Positions 46,540-58,200 are shown, numbered from the stretch's first letter. The stretch: 64,000 bases of DNA from Hofstenia miamia (GCA_004352715.1 SCFE01000046.1:1059147-1123146); one strand, 5' to 3'. Notes: generated from the letters alone by a model not told the origin. Numbers and translations: made by a program.

Positions 46540-47140
46540 AAAATAAACTAAAAAAATACAACAATAACTCTACATTCATTTACCTGAATTCTAGAAGTCT
46601 CAATTCAAACTGAAATGATTTTTTAACTTAATAAATATGATAGGTCAAACCGCAATATTCTAAATTACAGAAACTTGGTTACAGCATGACACTGACTCTA
46701 AGTTGTCTAATCCTGAACGATATCATTTCGCTATTTGCATAAAAAACCGAATAGATAGAGGTGGTGGACTCATGATGCGCCAAAATGTTGAAAATCAGTG
46801 CGTAAATTCGACTATGAATCAAACCAAAATATATTTGAATCACTATGGATAGAAATTACATCATTTGAAAATAAATGCCATAAAGAACTGATTAATATCA
46901 CATACAATCCCAATAAGAATTATCATACTGACCATATAAAATTTAAGGCAAATGATATTTCTGAGATAAATGACACCTACTATTCCATAAAGATATTTGG
47001 TGACTTTAATTGAAATTATTTAAATGAACTTGAAAAAAATCTTTAAAAAAATTTTGTGCCACACACGACTTTCGTTGAAAAAATATTGATTGCCTTAAAA
47101 AACATGACAACTTAATTGACTATTTCCAAGCAAATTCAGA
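46540..47140 (+). pseudogene. LINE endonuclease fragment
   Basis: FIYLNSRSLNSN (about 46577) matches the N-terminal N-x-R-S-L start of LINE endonucleases, ITETWLQHDTDSKLSNP (46668-46720) the catalytic-Glu block, NRIDRGGGLMM (about 46745-46778) the Gly-rich block, and IKIFGDFN (about 46990-47012) the G-D-F-N block, followed by a stop. Frames shift at least twice. The 71-codon frame at 46798-47013 covers the second half. Confidence 0.8.
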
Positions 47141-47189
47141 CTTATATTCTAAGTCCTTAAAGATCAAATCATTCAGCGAATATGCTCTT

Positions 47190-47192
<3 letters not shown>

Positions 47193-47228
<36 letters not shown>

Positions 47229-47406
47229 GNNNNNNNNNNNNNNNNNNNNNNNNNNNNNNNNNNNNNNNNNNNNNNNNNNNNNNNNNNNNNNNNNNNNNNN
47301 NNNNNNNNNNNNNNNNNNNNNNNNNNNNNNNNNNNNNNNNNNNNNNNNNNNNNNNNNNNNNNNNNNNNNNNNNNNNNNNNATATATATATATATATATAT
47401 ATATAT
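47193..47406. repeat. (TA)n microsatellite with assembly gap
   Basis: TA runs flank the N-run at 47230-47380. Confidence 0.95.
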
Positions 47407-47417
47407 ACACCTGTTCT

Positions 47418-47657
47418 CAGTGGCGTACCCAGGGGGGGACATGGTGGAATGTCCCCCCGTCAGGTTTCCAAATCTAATTTTGACTGGATAAATCAAAAAA
47501 AATTTCTTAAAAATTGAAAAATTTAAAATCTAGGATCGTGAAATGCATTTTTTAGGGTTTATTTCCTAAATATCTTCAAAAATTTTCGCGGGACTTCGCC
47601 CCACATTAGGGAATAACAATGATGTCCCCCCGTCAGAAAATCCTGGTTACACCCCTG
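47418..47657 (+). mobile_element. hAT-like MITE with 8-bp target duplication
   Basis: A 240-bp element with inverted ends CAGTGGCGTACCCAGG and CCTGGTTACACCCCTG, each followed inward by a repeated block containing GTCCCCCCGTCAG. The flanks CCTGTTCT (47410-47417) and CTTGTTCT (47658-47665) match at 7 of 8 positions, the duplication length of hAT transposons. No coding capacity. A truncated relative lies at 61393-61530. Confidence 0.8.
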
Positions 47658-47665
47658 CTTGTTCT

Positions 47666-48585
47666 ATAAGTACTGATATAATTGCTTTTAATGCAACTAA
47701 TGGATGTCTGAACATAATACACCACATGGACTTTTTTAATTACTTCGCGTTCACGTTCTGTGAATGTTAGCTGAGTAGACTGCTCAAGGGTCAGCTGGCC
47801 TTTGACGGTATGAATAGGCTTGCATTTACTCTGATGGCGAACTAGGTGACCAGTACCAGTTGCTGGATTCGTGGTTAATACCTAAAGATAACAATAAACT
47901 AATGCTCTATGAGAAGCCAAGATTTAGAAATGGTAAGACTTACACGTCGCAGATGCTACAGCTATTAACTTGAACGTCTTGCATACATCGGATTTTCCAT
48001 TTTTTTGTGATTAAAAGTATGCGATCGCTATTAGTTTTTATGAGTTTTTCCAAATCCCTCATACGCGTCATTTTTGTAACAAATCTGTAAGAAATTATTT
48101 TCGTTAAGGGAATGCAAATGTACATGTGGAACTCAGGGATATAGCTGGCTAAGCTTAACTCGTACACACTTTAGTCTATTCCCACGTGGAATTATATAGC
48201 TTATAAATAACCTAAATTCATAATAACTATATTTATTTAAGATCAAAATTTCCAAATTTCCAAAATAGATCCCAAAACATTTATAAAGAAAATTACTTTA
48301 TAATCTCTAAAATTGGTAATTCGTTGACTCATTTTTTCTCAACTCGATTGTTTTTGCCCCATGCGTACCCACTTTAGAAAAATCGTGCCCCCCCCCCTCT
48401 ATCTTGCCAATGTAAATGTTAGAAAAATTACTACTTTGTTGAAAAAAATCTTGACAATGCATCCGATTACCGATTAAAATACAAAATACTATCTCCTTAT
48501 TATCAAATCCAAATGCATATGTTATCAATATTATTTAAATTCAAATTTGGTGAAGCCGCAATTTCGTTTTCAAAGCAGTATATTA
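47666..48585. other. No recognisable feature
   Basis: AT-rich intronic DNA. A C-run (about 48388-48399) within GTGCCCCC...CTCTATCTTGCC resembles a fragment of a MITE. A 75-codon minus frame at 47940-48167 is unassigned. Confidence 0.4.
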
Positions 48586-48589
48586 ATTT

Positions 48590-48965
48590 AAATGAATAGT
48601 CTCAAACATTTTTATGCTTGGATAAATATTTTAATAGTTTTCACCACATCACAACAAAATTATGGAATAACTTAAATAGAGAAATTAAATTTGAAAAAAA
48701 TTACAAGAAATTCAGAAAGAAATTGAGAACATTCCTCTTTAATAGACAATGCCTACTTAACAACAATAATACACTACATTCATTTGAAAATTTTGTATAA
48801 AATGCACACACACAACACACACATTTTATATTATATATTTATTATTATATTATATTTGTAAATAGTTTTTTGTAGTTTTGTAGTTTATAGTTTTTTTGTA
48901 CCTTTTTCTTGTAGCAATAAATTTCTTTGAATCTCTTATTATTATCATTATGGTATTGCATCAAT
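48590..48965 (+). pseudogene. LINE 3' end: RT C-terminal fragment, 3' UTR and terminal microsatellite
   Basis: TKLWNNLNREIKFEKNYKKF (about 48650-48710) matches the W-N-x-L-P-x-x-I ... F-K-x-x-L pattern at the C-terminus of Jockey/CR1-like RTs. The frame stops at 48798-48800, followed by about 110 bp of T-rich sequence, AATAAA (about 48916) and a TTATTATTATCATTA tail. It shares orientation with the endonuclease fragment at 46.5 kb and may be the other end of the same, internally deleted element. Confidence 0.65.
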
Positions 48966-49234
48966 AATTTGCCTTAATTTGTAAAACAATGTAAATGCTA
49001 CATTATTTTCCCAAGAACATTGCTATATAGCACTTTGCCCAGAAAGTCTATGTTATGATTCCTGCTGTTGCTTGAAATAATATTTTATAATATAAAAGAA
49101 TTATTAATTAGTGAAAATGTGTTTATGCTAATGTATGGCAAATAGTTTTTTAGACAAACAACGTTATTATCATTTATGCATATGAATATATTAGAAATAT
49201 CTGTAGTAAATATATTTTAAAATAATTTGAGTAA

Positions 49235-49808
49235 ATATTTACTAAAACTAAGCTTTAGCACCATTGTCGCCATCGTTCTCACTATTTTCAAATTTGGGAC
49301 ACAGCATTTCAATTAATTTCTCCACAAATTATGAAAATGAAAAATTTATTGTATGTATTCGAAAAAATTCGTACAAATATCATTATCGTTATTACTATTA
49401 CCCTCATTACGATTATTCCCATAAATCATGTGAAAATGCTTCACACATTCACACAATTATTGGACTGGATGGTAGTTCTCACTATCAATTGGAGGCGAGG
49501 ACAATTCATAATGAATTAAAGAGTTACAACACATATAAATATTTCTACACAAGTAAGTCTTTTGGCATAGTAGTAATGAAATATTTATGTAAGGGCACGA
49601 CAAAACATGACATTTGAATTATTATGCAGTTTTGAGAAAATTCAATTTTAACTCTAAATAACTTTCTGACCATTTGTAATATTTTTAACTGTCCATATCA
49701 CCAAGACGCTAATGAATATAACATTTTTTCTTGTTTCATTTGAATTAGCATATACTGAAGTGTTGAGATTTAAAGAAAAACAATTTTTTTACAGTTTGCC
49801 AAATGCCA
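49235..49808 (+). repeat. First unit of an exact 574-bp direct repeat
   Basis: Identical, as far as I can see, to 50237-50810 (offset 1002). It contains one whole FN3-like exon and flanking intron. A single N at 49809 directly follows this unit. Confidence 0.9.
49259..49552 (+). CDS. FN3-like exon 2 of the receptor gene
   Basis: 294 nt, phase 1 at both ends; acceptor AAGCTTTAG, donor ACAA|GTAAGT. The product (about 97 residues) reads PSFSLFSNLGHSISINFS, KFIVCIRKNSYKY, an unusual Tyr-rich run YHYRYYYYPHYDY, then GLDGSSHYQLEARTIHNEL, matching the FN3 F-strand position L-x-x-x-x-x-Y-x-L/V-x-A. Same phase and size as the exon at 43.9 kb. The copy at 50261-50554 is the same exon, probably from the other haplotype. 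Confidence 0.65.
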
Positions 49809-49809
49809 N

Positions 49810-50236
49810 TTTAATTCTAAATATCTATGCAGTTTTGAATTTTTTTTAATGAAATAGCAATTACTCGCAGATAGAGCATTTGAAATCAAGATGGAGCTTG
49901 AACGTAATGACATCCGAAAACTGATTTTCTACTGTTGGAAGCGAGGTTTGAGCTCCAGAGATGCTGCAAAAGAAATGTGTTCAGCCTTAGGTGACAATAT
50001 TGTCTCGGAAAGAACATGTCGAACATGAGGATTTATGTGCTTGGTTCTCTTCAAAGCCGCGAGATTTTTTCAGAAAAGCGTTTGATACCCAGCCCAAAAG
50101 ATGGCAAAAGATTGTGAGCGCCAATGGCGATTATATTGAATGATTTTTTTGCTTTTCTTATCATTGAATTTGTATAATAAATGCAGTATGAATAAGCAAT
50201 ATTGCTTTGTTTGGAAAAAACTTATCTGACAACCCT
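49810..50236 (+). mobile_element. Internally deleted mariner element
   Basis: From ATG 49891: MELERNDIRKLIFYCWKRG and AAKEMCSALGDNIVSERTC, the N-terminal DNA-binding start of a mariner transposase. It then jumps to the C-terminal end, RWQKIVSANGDYIE followed by TGA (about 50097-50142). The D-D-D catalytic core is absent. The right terminus ends in CTTATCTGACAACCC next to TA at 50236-50237, a plausible mariner terminal repeat. The left terminus is lost at the N. Confidence 0.85.
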
Positions 50237-50260
50237 ATATTTACTAAAACTAAGCTTTAG

Positions 50261-50554
50261 CACCATTGTCGCCATCGTTCTCACTATTTTCAAATTTGGG
50301 ACACAGCATTTCAATTAATTTCTCCACAAATTATGAAAATGAAAAATTTATTGTATGTATTCGAAAAAATTCGTACAAATATCATTATCGTTATTACTAT
50401 TACCCTCATTACGATTATTCCCATAAATCATGTGAAAATGCTTCACACATTCACACAATTATTGGACTGGATGGTAGTTCTCACTATCAATTGGAGGCGA
50501 GGACAATTCATAATGAATTAAAGAGTTACAACACATATAAATATTTCTACACAA
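50261..50554 (+). CDS. Second copy of FN3-like exon 2 (probable haplotype duplicate)
   Basis: Identical to 49259-49552, with the same splice sites. The unit boundary at the left coincides with the mariner terminus, and at the right with the point where the other copy meets an N. It should not be counted as an additional domain without further evidence. Confidence 0.45.
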
Positions 50555-50941
50555 GTAAGTCTTTTGGCATAGTAGTAATGAAATATTTATGTAAGGGCAC
50601 GACAAAACATGACATTTGAATTATTATGCAGTTTTGAGAAAATTCAATTTTAACTCTAAATAACTTTCTGACCATTTGTAATATTTTTAACTGTCCATAT
50701 CACCAAGACGCTAATGAATATAACATTTTTTCTTGTTTCATTTGAATTAGCATATACTGAAGTGTTGAGATTTAAAGAAAAACAATTTTTTTACAGTTTG
50801 CCAAATGCCATGTTTTCTTATGCCTTTACACAATTATAAATGAAATTGCATAATTTGTTTTTTAAAATTTCCATGAATAAAAGTTTTATAATGATTTACA
50901 TAATTATATGCTTCATTCATATTTTAAAAATCTATTACCAG

Positions 50942-51150
50942 CAAAGTATTCGATAAATCACAATAGAGGTACAATGAACATGAATTGCACATATTTAATC
51001 AAAGTGGATGGCTTTGTCAGAAGGGAAATTTACAATGTTAAGTCCTCTTTGGCGGGAAACACAATTGACTCATGTCTTACATATGCAATTATTTTGCTTT
51101 GGGGTAGATATGAATTGATAGGCATAGAATTTACAGTCTGGATCAAAGTG
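50942..51150 (+). CDS. Candidate divergent exon of the receptor gene
   Basis: After a weak acceptor TATTACCAG a phase-1 frame stays open to 51207, with NCTYLIKVDGFVRREIY and IELIGIEF-like strand patterns (WGRYELIGIEFTVWIKVNT). The alternating hydrophobic pattern would suit the second half of an FN3 domain. There is no clear donor, and the end given is a guess. It may be chance. Confidence 0.22.
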
Positions 51151-51698
51151 AATACACCTGCATTTGTTATAATTTGCTGTATAGATACATATAAGCATAT
51201 AATGTAATACTAAAAGATTACATTCTGTATGCATTATAATTAAGGGATCAACAAAATTAATATAAATTTCTGACTGAATTACTGAATGTCTTGTCAAGCA
51301 AGGGCATTTAAAAATTTAGTACACAATTATTCTTATATCAAGTATTCTGGTTGAAATTCCTAGTTTTCTCACTAAATGTCTCCCTGGATACATTAATTTT
51401 CTAAATTAAGGAATGGATAATGGGGTTTGGTCTAATGCACAATTCTCTGCCATGAACATTGCAATGTAAAAGTTCCTGATTATGATGCAGTGTTATGTGA
51501 CACTTCACTTTAGACATGATTTCCCATTAAAACAGCCAAATATTTAATAAATAACAGAAAATACTGAAAAGGTTATTTTCCATGAAAATTCCAAAATAGT
51601 GGAACATAGTTTCTTATATTTGCTAAAAATGTTATCCAATCTCTAATAATGAGTGCACAAAATATTAATTGGAAGGCATAATACTAATTGTTTCTTAG

Positions 51699-51950
51699 GT
51701 CCTACTGCTCCTATGTTAACATTCATAGAAAAATCATTTAACACAGTTGCCTTTTTTGCTCATGAAACTTCTGAAACAGAGTATATGATGGGGTGCATCT
51801 ATCCAGCATCTGCTAGAAATTGCACTTACAATAGAATTCTGTTTGTTCACAGTTTCACTTCTCTCCATCCAGCAACCAAATACATAGTAGAAGTTAAAAG
51901 TGTTTGGTTTAAAATGGAAAGTTCAATTACAAGAAAGCTAATCACTACAG
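51699..51950 (+). CDS. FN3-like exon 3 of the receptor gene
   Basis: 252 nt, phase 1 at both ends; the acceptor GTTTCTTAG is preceded by TACTAAT, and the donor is ACAG|GTAATT. Product of about 84 residues: PTAPMLTFIEKSFNTVAFFA opens like an FN3 A-B strand region with the usual P-x-x-P start, and FTSLHPATKYIVEVKSVW carries the L-x-P-x-T-x-Y-x-V-x-V F-strand signature. It ends LITTG. This is the clearest FN3 exon of the set. It joins in phase with the transmembrane exon at 62.6 kb. Confidence 0.75.
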
Positions 51951-51959
51951 GTAATTCTT

Positions 51960-54620
51960 CAACATTTATGTTTTAATTTCATTGCAACAAATTAAAAATA
52001 ATGTCTCTTGTTGTTTATTTTTAACCATATACAACAAGAAAAAATTTTTTAAAATTTATTGCTCTGTTATAATTGTACCTCCAATGTAGTCTCTAATGGG
52101 AAGCCTTGAGTAATAACTTTGTTAATTAGTAAATTGCACTCACATTGAAAGTTTATCCAAATAGTTCAACAGTGAAAAATTCAAATTCTGTGACATATTT
52201 AGTAGTTCAAATTGACAGAAATTTTAATTATGGGGAGATTGTTAGCAACAAGATAAGCAGAAAGGCAAGTGGATTGCATTATCTAAAACACTTAAGAATT
52301 ATTACTCACAGAATTTGAATAATATACCTAGCAACAAGCAAAGATATGTAAATAGAATATTTAAATGCTCACTATTTGCAATATTTAACATCAAAATATA
52401 TCAAGCAGGCAAAAATCTGTGAACCTTAAACATGTTGTCACCAATTTATTATGCTGTGTATGCCAGCTTAATAAAATTGTTTCAAATTTTCAAACAAAAT
52501 CCTTTATTTGGCAATGTTAACATAAATAATAGAGCAAATAAATTGGCATACAGAGTGAAAATAGCAACTAAATTTTGGGGAGAGGTCCTAATACCTGTCA
52601 ATATTTTAACAAATTACCATTACAAATAAAATCTGTTAGCAAATCAATATAAATACTTTCCCAATTAAGAGAAAAAAGAAAATGCAAGCCAATGAAAAGT
52701 TTCCATTTCTTCAAATTTTCTTAAAATATACTCTAGGATTTATGCCCCTGGTCATAATAAACATCAGGAAATTTAACAGTTACTAAGATAAATTTCTGCT
52801 TACTACAATTAGTTTTCACAATGGTGATCATGAAAATCATACTTGGTATCCTGAGCATTGCAACTTATTTGTCATCTTGGGTGAAATTTGATATTAAAAA
52901 TTTCAATCAAAAGTTTCAGCATTAGTTTGAGAAAATTGTTTCCCATAAGCAATCAACAATAAGGAATCCACCAGTAGTGCAAAAAGGGATAAGCAGTGAA
53001 AAAAATGAAAAAATATGAATTGCAAGAAGTGATAAACAAAATTGTATTTCATTAATCTAAAAATGAATCACCAATTTTAAATAGATTGAATCTAGCTTGC
53101 TGAATGATATCATATTCCTGACTTCAGATATACATTTTCAGAAGGTCCTTTTGACAAAAACATTTTTGTTGTTGATCTTGCTTGAAAAATGAAAGTAAGC
53201 AGTTAATTCAGTTGGTAATTAATTATTAGTATGCAAACTAATTTAGAAACAGTTGTTCAATTTGGGAATTCTAAGATTTGAGTAGATCTATGGTGTGCAT
53301 CTCTGTAATGATGATTTTTTTTCAAAAAAATTATTCATGTCATTGAAGCACATTAAAATATGGATTTTCGATTCAGGTAGTGAACAGGTCTAATGATCAT
53401 TGCAGCAGCCACATACCTTAACTACTTTGTGTTCTGTTAATCTATCACCCAAGTTCTTTCTGGGATTCAAATAAACAGCTAGAACTGATCTACTTTCTTA
53501 CTAAGACAGTGAGTTTGCAGCTTAGATTCAAAAACTATTCCCAGATTTCAATTTTATTTTGATTTCTGTGTTGTAAATATTTTGTTTGATTTTAATAACA
53601 TACTGACTATTTTACTACAAGTTGTCTGCCTGGAATCTAAGCATAAAACTATAAGAACAATGTGAAATTCAACCATGTTTCAGAAAGGATTGGTTGAGTA
53701 CTCATTGTAACAGTATTTATATATTATGGTTCTGATAAAGATGACAAATTGCAGTCATTAATTTAGTGCTGCTTAAATGTCTGAGAACAACAATGTAAAA
53801 TCAAGTCTTATTATAGAGATGTTCTTTAGCTTATTACATAATGAATTATTTATTATGCCATAGTATGGTGGAGGAACTATCCTACAACAAGATAAGGGGT
53901 ATTTGCAGCAATTCAAAACTGGTGTCAATTAAACAATGTTAAAATTTATCAAAATGGCTTAACACCTCATCTGATTTGAAATTTATTGAAACTGTTGCAA
54001 TATTATGAAAATTCATCTTGCTAATATGAATGAACATCATTTTATGACTTAAAGGAGAAAATTGTGTGTGCTTGCATTAACAAATCTTAGAAGAGTACTG
54101 TGCATTGTTGTTAAAATCAAAAGCCATGAAGACCTAGAAATCTTGCTGAAAGCTAAGAGCCTGCATGCAAAATATTAGAAATGTGTTATAAAAACTTATA
54201 ACTGCAATCTAGTAAGACATTTTTAGCAATGTACAAATTTTTGCTGAGTTATATTCCTGCTGCATAAATATTGATTTTACAATTTTGGTCTCAGCACTGT
54301 ATATGCTTGAAAGAATTCAATAATAATTTTCAATTGATGTTTATAAACCTCCAGTACAATATTCTATGCAAATAGTGCAGTACATTGCAATAGATTGAGA
54401 GAAGCATGAAGAATTTTCATGCACACCTTTTGCAAAGTATTCCCCCAATATGCAAGTAACAGTGAATCCAAAATTCCATCATTACTTACAAGAAATCTGT
54501 TTTAGTATTTACCTTTACCATATTTAGTTAAGTACAATTCTGGAGATTGGATTTAATTTCAGCAAAAGGCCATGCCAATCCCTAGCTTGAGCAAAATTTC
54601 AAGGCTACTTTTTGCCTAAA
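51960..54620. other. Intron sequence with strong CpG depletion
   Basis: AT-rich DNA without a recognised exon or transposon terminus. Between about 51200 and 54720 I find only one CG dinucleotide (near 53368). The 65-codon frame at 52432-52629 looks protein-like (ANKLAYRVKIATKFWGE) but shows no family signature. Confidence 0.5.
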
Positions 54621-54623
54621 ATA

Positions 54624-55600
54624 TGAGGGTATTTGGAAAGTAAGGGCTGATTTGTTCTAGAAGCTTAGTATATTGCAAGATATATATGGTTTTACCAGAT
54701 ATCTCTTAACAGCTTCATTGAGCAACTTCCACAATTTAAATTATATAAAGTGTCGAATTTTGATTTTGAAAATGTTGACTTCAATTTAGCTAATTCATAC
54801 TCTCAGTTGTAAAAATGGATCCCCTGATAAAGAACTATGAGAAGTGAAAAGTACATTTGGTGATCCAATTCCTTACAGCACAAGCTGCATGCTGCTGAAA
54901 TTTACTGACAATTTACTGAGACTTAAGCAATTCTGTGATGAACGAAGGAAAGGTTAGACCATCGTTTTTTTCATTATGGATGGTCATTCAAATGTCCACT
55001 GGAAGACTAAATGTTGCTTCCAAAATCTTTTCAAGCTACTTGAAAAGAACATTTGAGAAAACCAGCGTTTCTCCATAACTGAGCTTTCTCAACAATTTTC
55101 TAAGTTTCTTGCGCTGTTATTTGTGATATTGTGACTGAGAAATTTCAATTACACAAAATTTGCTCCAGATAGGTAATTAAAATGTTGACTGAAACCCATT
55201 AGAAGAAACGCATAGAGAGTGCTTGTTAAAGTTGTCAAATGATATTGTTTTTCTCCATGACAGCATGTCACATAGTAGACCTCATCCAGCAGCATAAGTA
55301 GGAAATTTTCAATCATCTGCTGATTAGCCCTAACCTTGCGCAAAATGACTATGATTTCTTCCCCAGTTTAAAGAATTGGCTTGGACAGCGGTGACTGTGG
55401 AAAACTAATTTCATGTCTGCAGTTGTGAACTTGTTTCCTGCTAAGGTGGTAGTCTTTTACAAGACTGACATCAAAAATTGCTGTCATAGTGGTCTATAAC
55501 AAAATAGTGACTATGTAGCAAAATAGATATTGTTTTTATCCTTTCAAAGAAAAATACAAAATGTTCTGACATGCTTATATTTCTTTCAGAATCCTCCACA
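54624..55600 (+). mobile_element. Decayed mariner element, 977 bp
   Basis: Termini TGAGGGTATTTGGAAAGTAA and (reverse complement of the right) TGTGGAGGATTCTGAAAGAA, each next to TA, form an imperfect inverted repeat. Internal pieces in several frames: TEKFQLHKICSR and VIKMLTETH (55128-55200), VFLHDSMSHSRPHPAA at the H-D-N-A-R-P-H position (second catalytic Asp, about 55245-55295), and SPNLAQNDYDFFPSLK (about 55325-55375) at the S-P-D-L-A-P-x-D-Y position. Stops are frequent. Confidence 0.8.
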
Positions 55601-55602
55601 TA

Positions 55603-56327
55603 AATATATGCATTTCATAGTGCCTAATGTATTTATGTAGAATCCAAAAAAGCTATTTTCTTTTCAAAATGCAGGATAATTGTTGAATATACATCAACAA
55701 AAAATTTTGCAAATCGTTTTTCTCCAAAATGCCCCCCAAATTTTATTCAGTTTGAAGTACCAGTAGATACAACTTGAGTTGAACTAAAAGACGTTCAGCA
55801 TAGCTATTGACAAGTTCTTTATCATTATTCTTTGTATCTGTCTGTGGAAAGGTTTCAATTTTGTTGATTAAAAGCGCCAACTACATAGAGGGCCATGAGG
55901 TCATTCATTTTAGAATTTGTTCCTAGACAAGTATATCTGTTTACATAACTAAGCTTTGAAATATTGTGTTTATAGTATTTTTCAAGATGCAAGAGTCAAT
56001 CTATTTAATTAGAAAGCGTGTTTACCTAGTACATGTATACTACTACTTACATCAACGTGCTTTGTAAAGTGCCAATGCAGCCTTGCATATTCATAGAGCA
56101 GCAGCTAAATTGGATTGTAGCGTTTTAAAACTAAAATCAATTGCAGACTTCCTTACCTCTAAAGTAATTTACCAGCTCGGAAGTTCTGTATTCTTTTGTG
56201 ATTTACTCAATATGGAAATCAATACTGACAATGAGAAACCTCAAAAAAATTTATAACTTTCATCTACAGGAATTTCAAAATTTGAATTTTGCAATCATTC
56301 CTTACTTTATACAAAAACAAAACATAC
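55603..56327. other. No recognisable feature
   Basis: AT-rich intronic DNA; no exon or terminus seen. Confidence 0.4.
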
Positions 56328-56348
56328 ATACATATATACATATATATG

Positions 56349-56384
<36 letters not shown>

Positions 56385-56793
56385 NNNNNNNNNNNNNNNN
56401 NNNNNNNNNNNNNNNNNNNNNNNNNNNNNNNNNNNNNNNNNNNNNNNNNNNNNNNNNNNNNNNNNNNNNNNNNNNNNNNNNNNNNNNNNNNNNNNNNNNN
56501 NNNNNNNNNNNNNNNNNNNNNNNNNNNNNNNNNNNNNNNNNNNNNNNNNNNNNNNNNNNNNNNNNNNNNNNNNNNNNNNNNNNNNNNNNNNNNNNNNNNN
56601 NNNNNNNNNNNNNNNNNNNNNNNNNNNNNNNNNNNNNNNNNNNNNNNNNNNNNNNNNNNNNNNNNNNNNNNNNNNNNNNNNNNNNNNNNNNNNNNNNNNN
56701 NNNNNNNNNNNNNNNNNNNNNNNNNNNNNNNNNNNNNNNNNNNNNNNNNNNNNNNNNNNNNNNNNNNNNNNNNNNNNNNNNNNGGGGGGGGGG
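56328..56793. repeat. (TA)n microsatellite, gap and G-run
   Basis: CATATATA-type repeat to 56384, N-run 56385-56783, then ten G (56784-56793). The G homopolymer at a gap edge may be a sequencing artefact. Confidence 0.85.
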
Positions 56794-57489
56794 TTGTGCA
56801 GTGGGTCATTCAGCCAAACTTACACTCACATAAACTACATTTGTTCTGCTTCCTGTCACCTGGTGCAGGCAATGTATTCGATCTGTTTCTTGAGGGCATT
56901 CACAGTTGAATACAGGACAGTATTTAGTTCTGTTATTTATTTATATTTTAGAATTATTATTTTCTTTGATTATTTGGAATTTGGCTTCGTTTTTTCTGTC
57001 CTTTGATTGATTTTGTAGTAATTTGCTTTGTAAGGTGATGGTATCTTGAATGTGATTATTTCCTTATGCGTTCCTTATTTCACAAGCATCATGGTTTTCA
57101 TCATTATTATGTACACATACATGCTAAACATAATATTTTCCTTAATTATATTTTTCTATACCATGCGACTCATACTTTACATTTCTCTAAAATTTCTTAA
57201 TTTTTACTGATTAAATTGTTAATGATATATTTTACTAGAAAATGAAATTGAAAGTCTAGAAAGTAACTTAATTATGTTGAAGTAAATTCACAATACATAC
57301 GTATGTAATCTGACGTCCATTTTGGATATACATGATTTATATGTCAATTGAGTTATTGAAAATTGAAAAAAGATTTGTTGAAAAAAAATATAAATGTGAA
57401 AAAAAACTGTTTGACACCTTATTTATCAAAAAATTTGTGCTTATTGAAATTTTTAAAATTAACATTTCTTAAAAATACATTGATAAAAG
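56794..57489. other. No recognisable feature
   Basis: AT-rich DNA; a 70-codon plus frame (56794-57006) is hydrophobic and unassigned. Confidence 0.4.
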
Positions 57490-57491
57490 TT

Positions 57492-58200
57492 TTTAACATT
57501 TAACTCCATTTGATCCTAGTGACCTATACTTTGATATTACGCTGTCATTTTGGACTGCCAAATTTTTTGTACTAAATGTTAGTTCAGCCAAACTATGCCC
57601 AGTTCCCATCACTAAACTAAACCAAACCAAACTTATCACAAAATGCTTGTTTAAAATCCCCATCACCCCACTGAACGTAAAAAACTGGTTACATTTGGAA
57701 CAGACAGTCTCAGCCTCTCCTCTTAAGTACAGATGATGAAACATTGATTGCCTCAAAAAATATCTTATGAAAATCATGAACTACAAGAACCCTTTTGGTA
57801 AGCTGTCACAGATCTACATTCAAAATAAACTCAGAATACACAAAAACAACATTGAGGTATTTCATTACAACATTAAAAAATACATGTGGGGTGCCACATC
57901 CGCAACCCTCTGGAAATGTTCGCCTCACAGCACACAAGCATACATCCTCAACTGTAACAATAACAGTATCTACACAAAGAACATGGAGCTCTTCACATAC
58001 CTGTTAGCACCTTATCCAGAACATAGATTCAGCAATATCTAAACTGCAACCTTTGTTACACAATTGAACTTCATCCAAAAACCCTATTCAGCCACATGCA
58101 GAAGAACTTCTAAATTTCTGCTATTTTCAAAATGTCTAAAAGAACAGATTGAAAAATTGGTCAAAATAGAAAATCTCACGTAATGAGTTAATTAACACCC
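57492..58200 (+). pseudogene. Divergent relative of the unassigned post-pol ORF
   Basis: In one frame: DLYFDITLSFWTAKFFVLN, KLCPVPITKLNQTKLI, then FKIPITPLNVKNWLHLEQ, aligning with element C EICFRTTAWILAIF, KLPISQHTRHKLA and EITMAPINIKTKNWLLKG. After TGA-TGA (about 57733) comes the frame 57767-58042 with GKLSQIYIQNKLRIHKNN and IKKYMWGATSATLW, which aligns with C without gaps at 19 of 36 positions around the KKYMWGATS core. Weaker similarity may continue after the stop at about 58042. No LTR, gag or pol was recognised nearby. It contains CpG sites and is much further from B and C than those are from each other. Confidence 0.65.
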
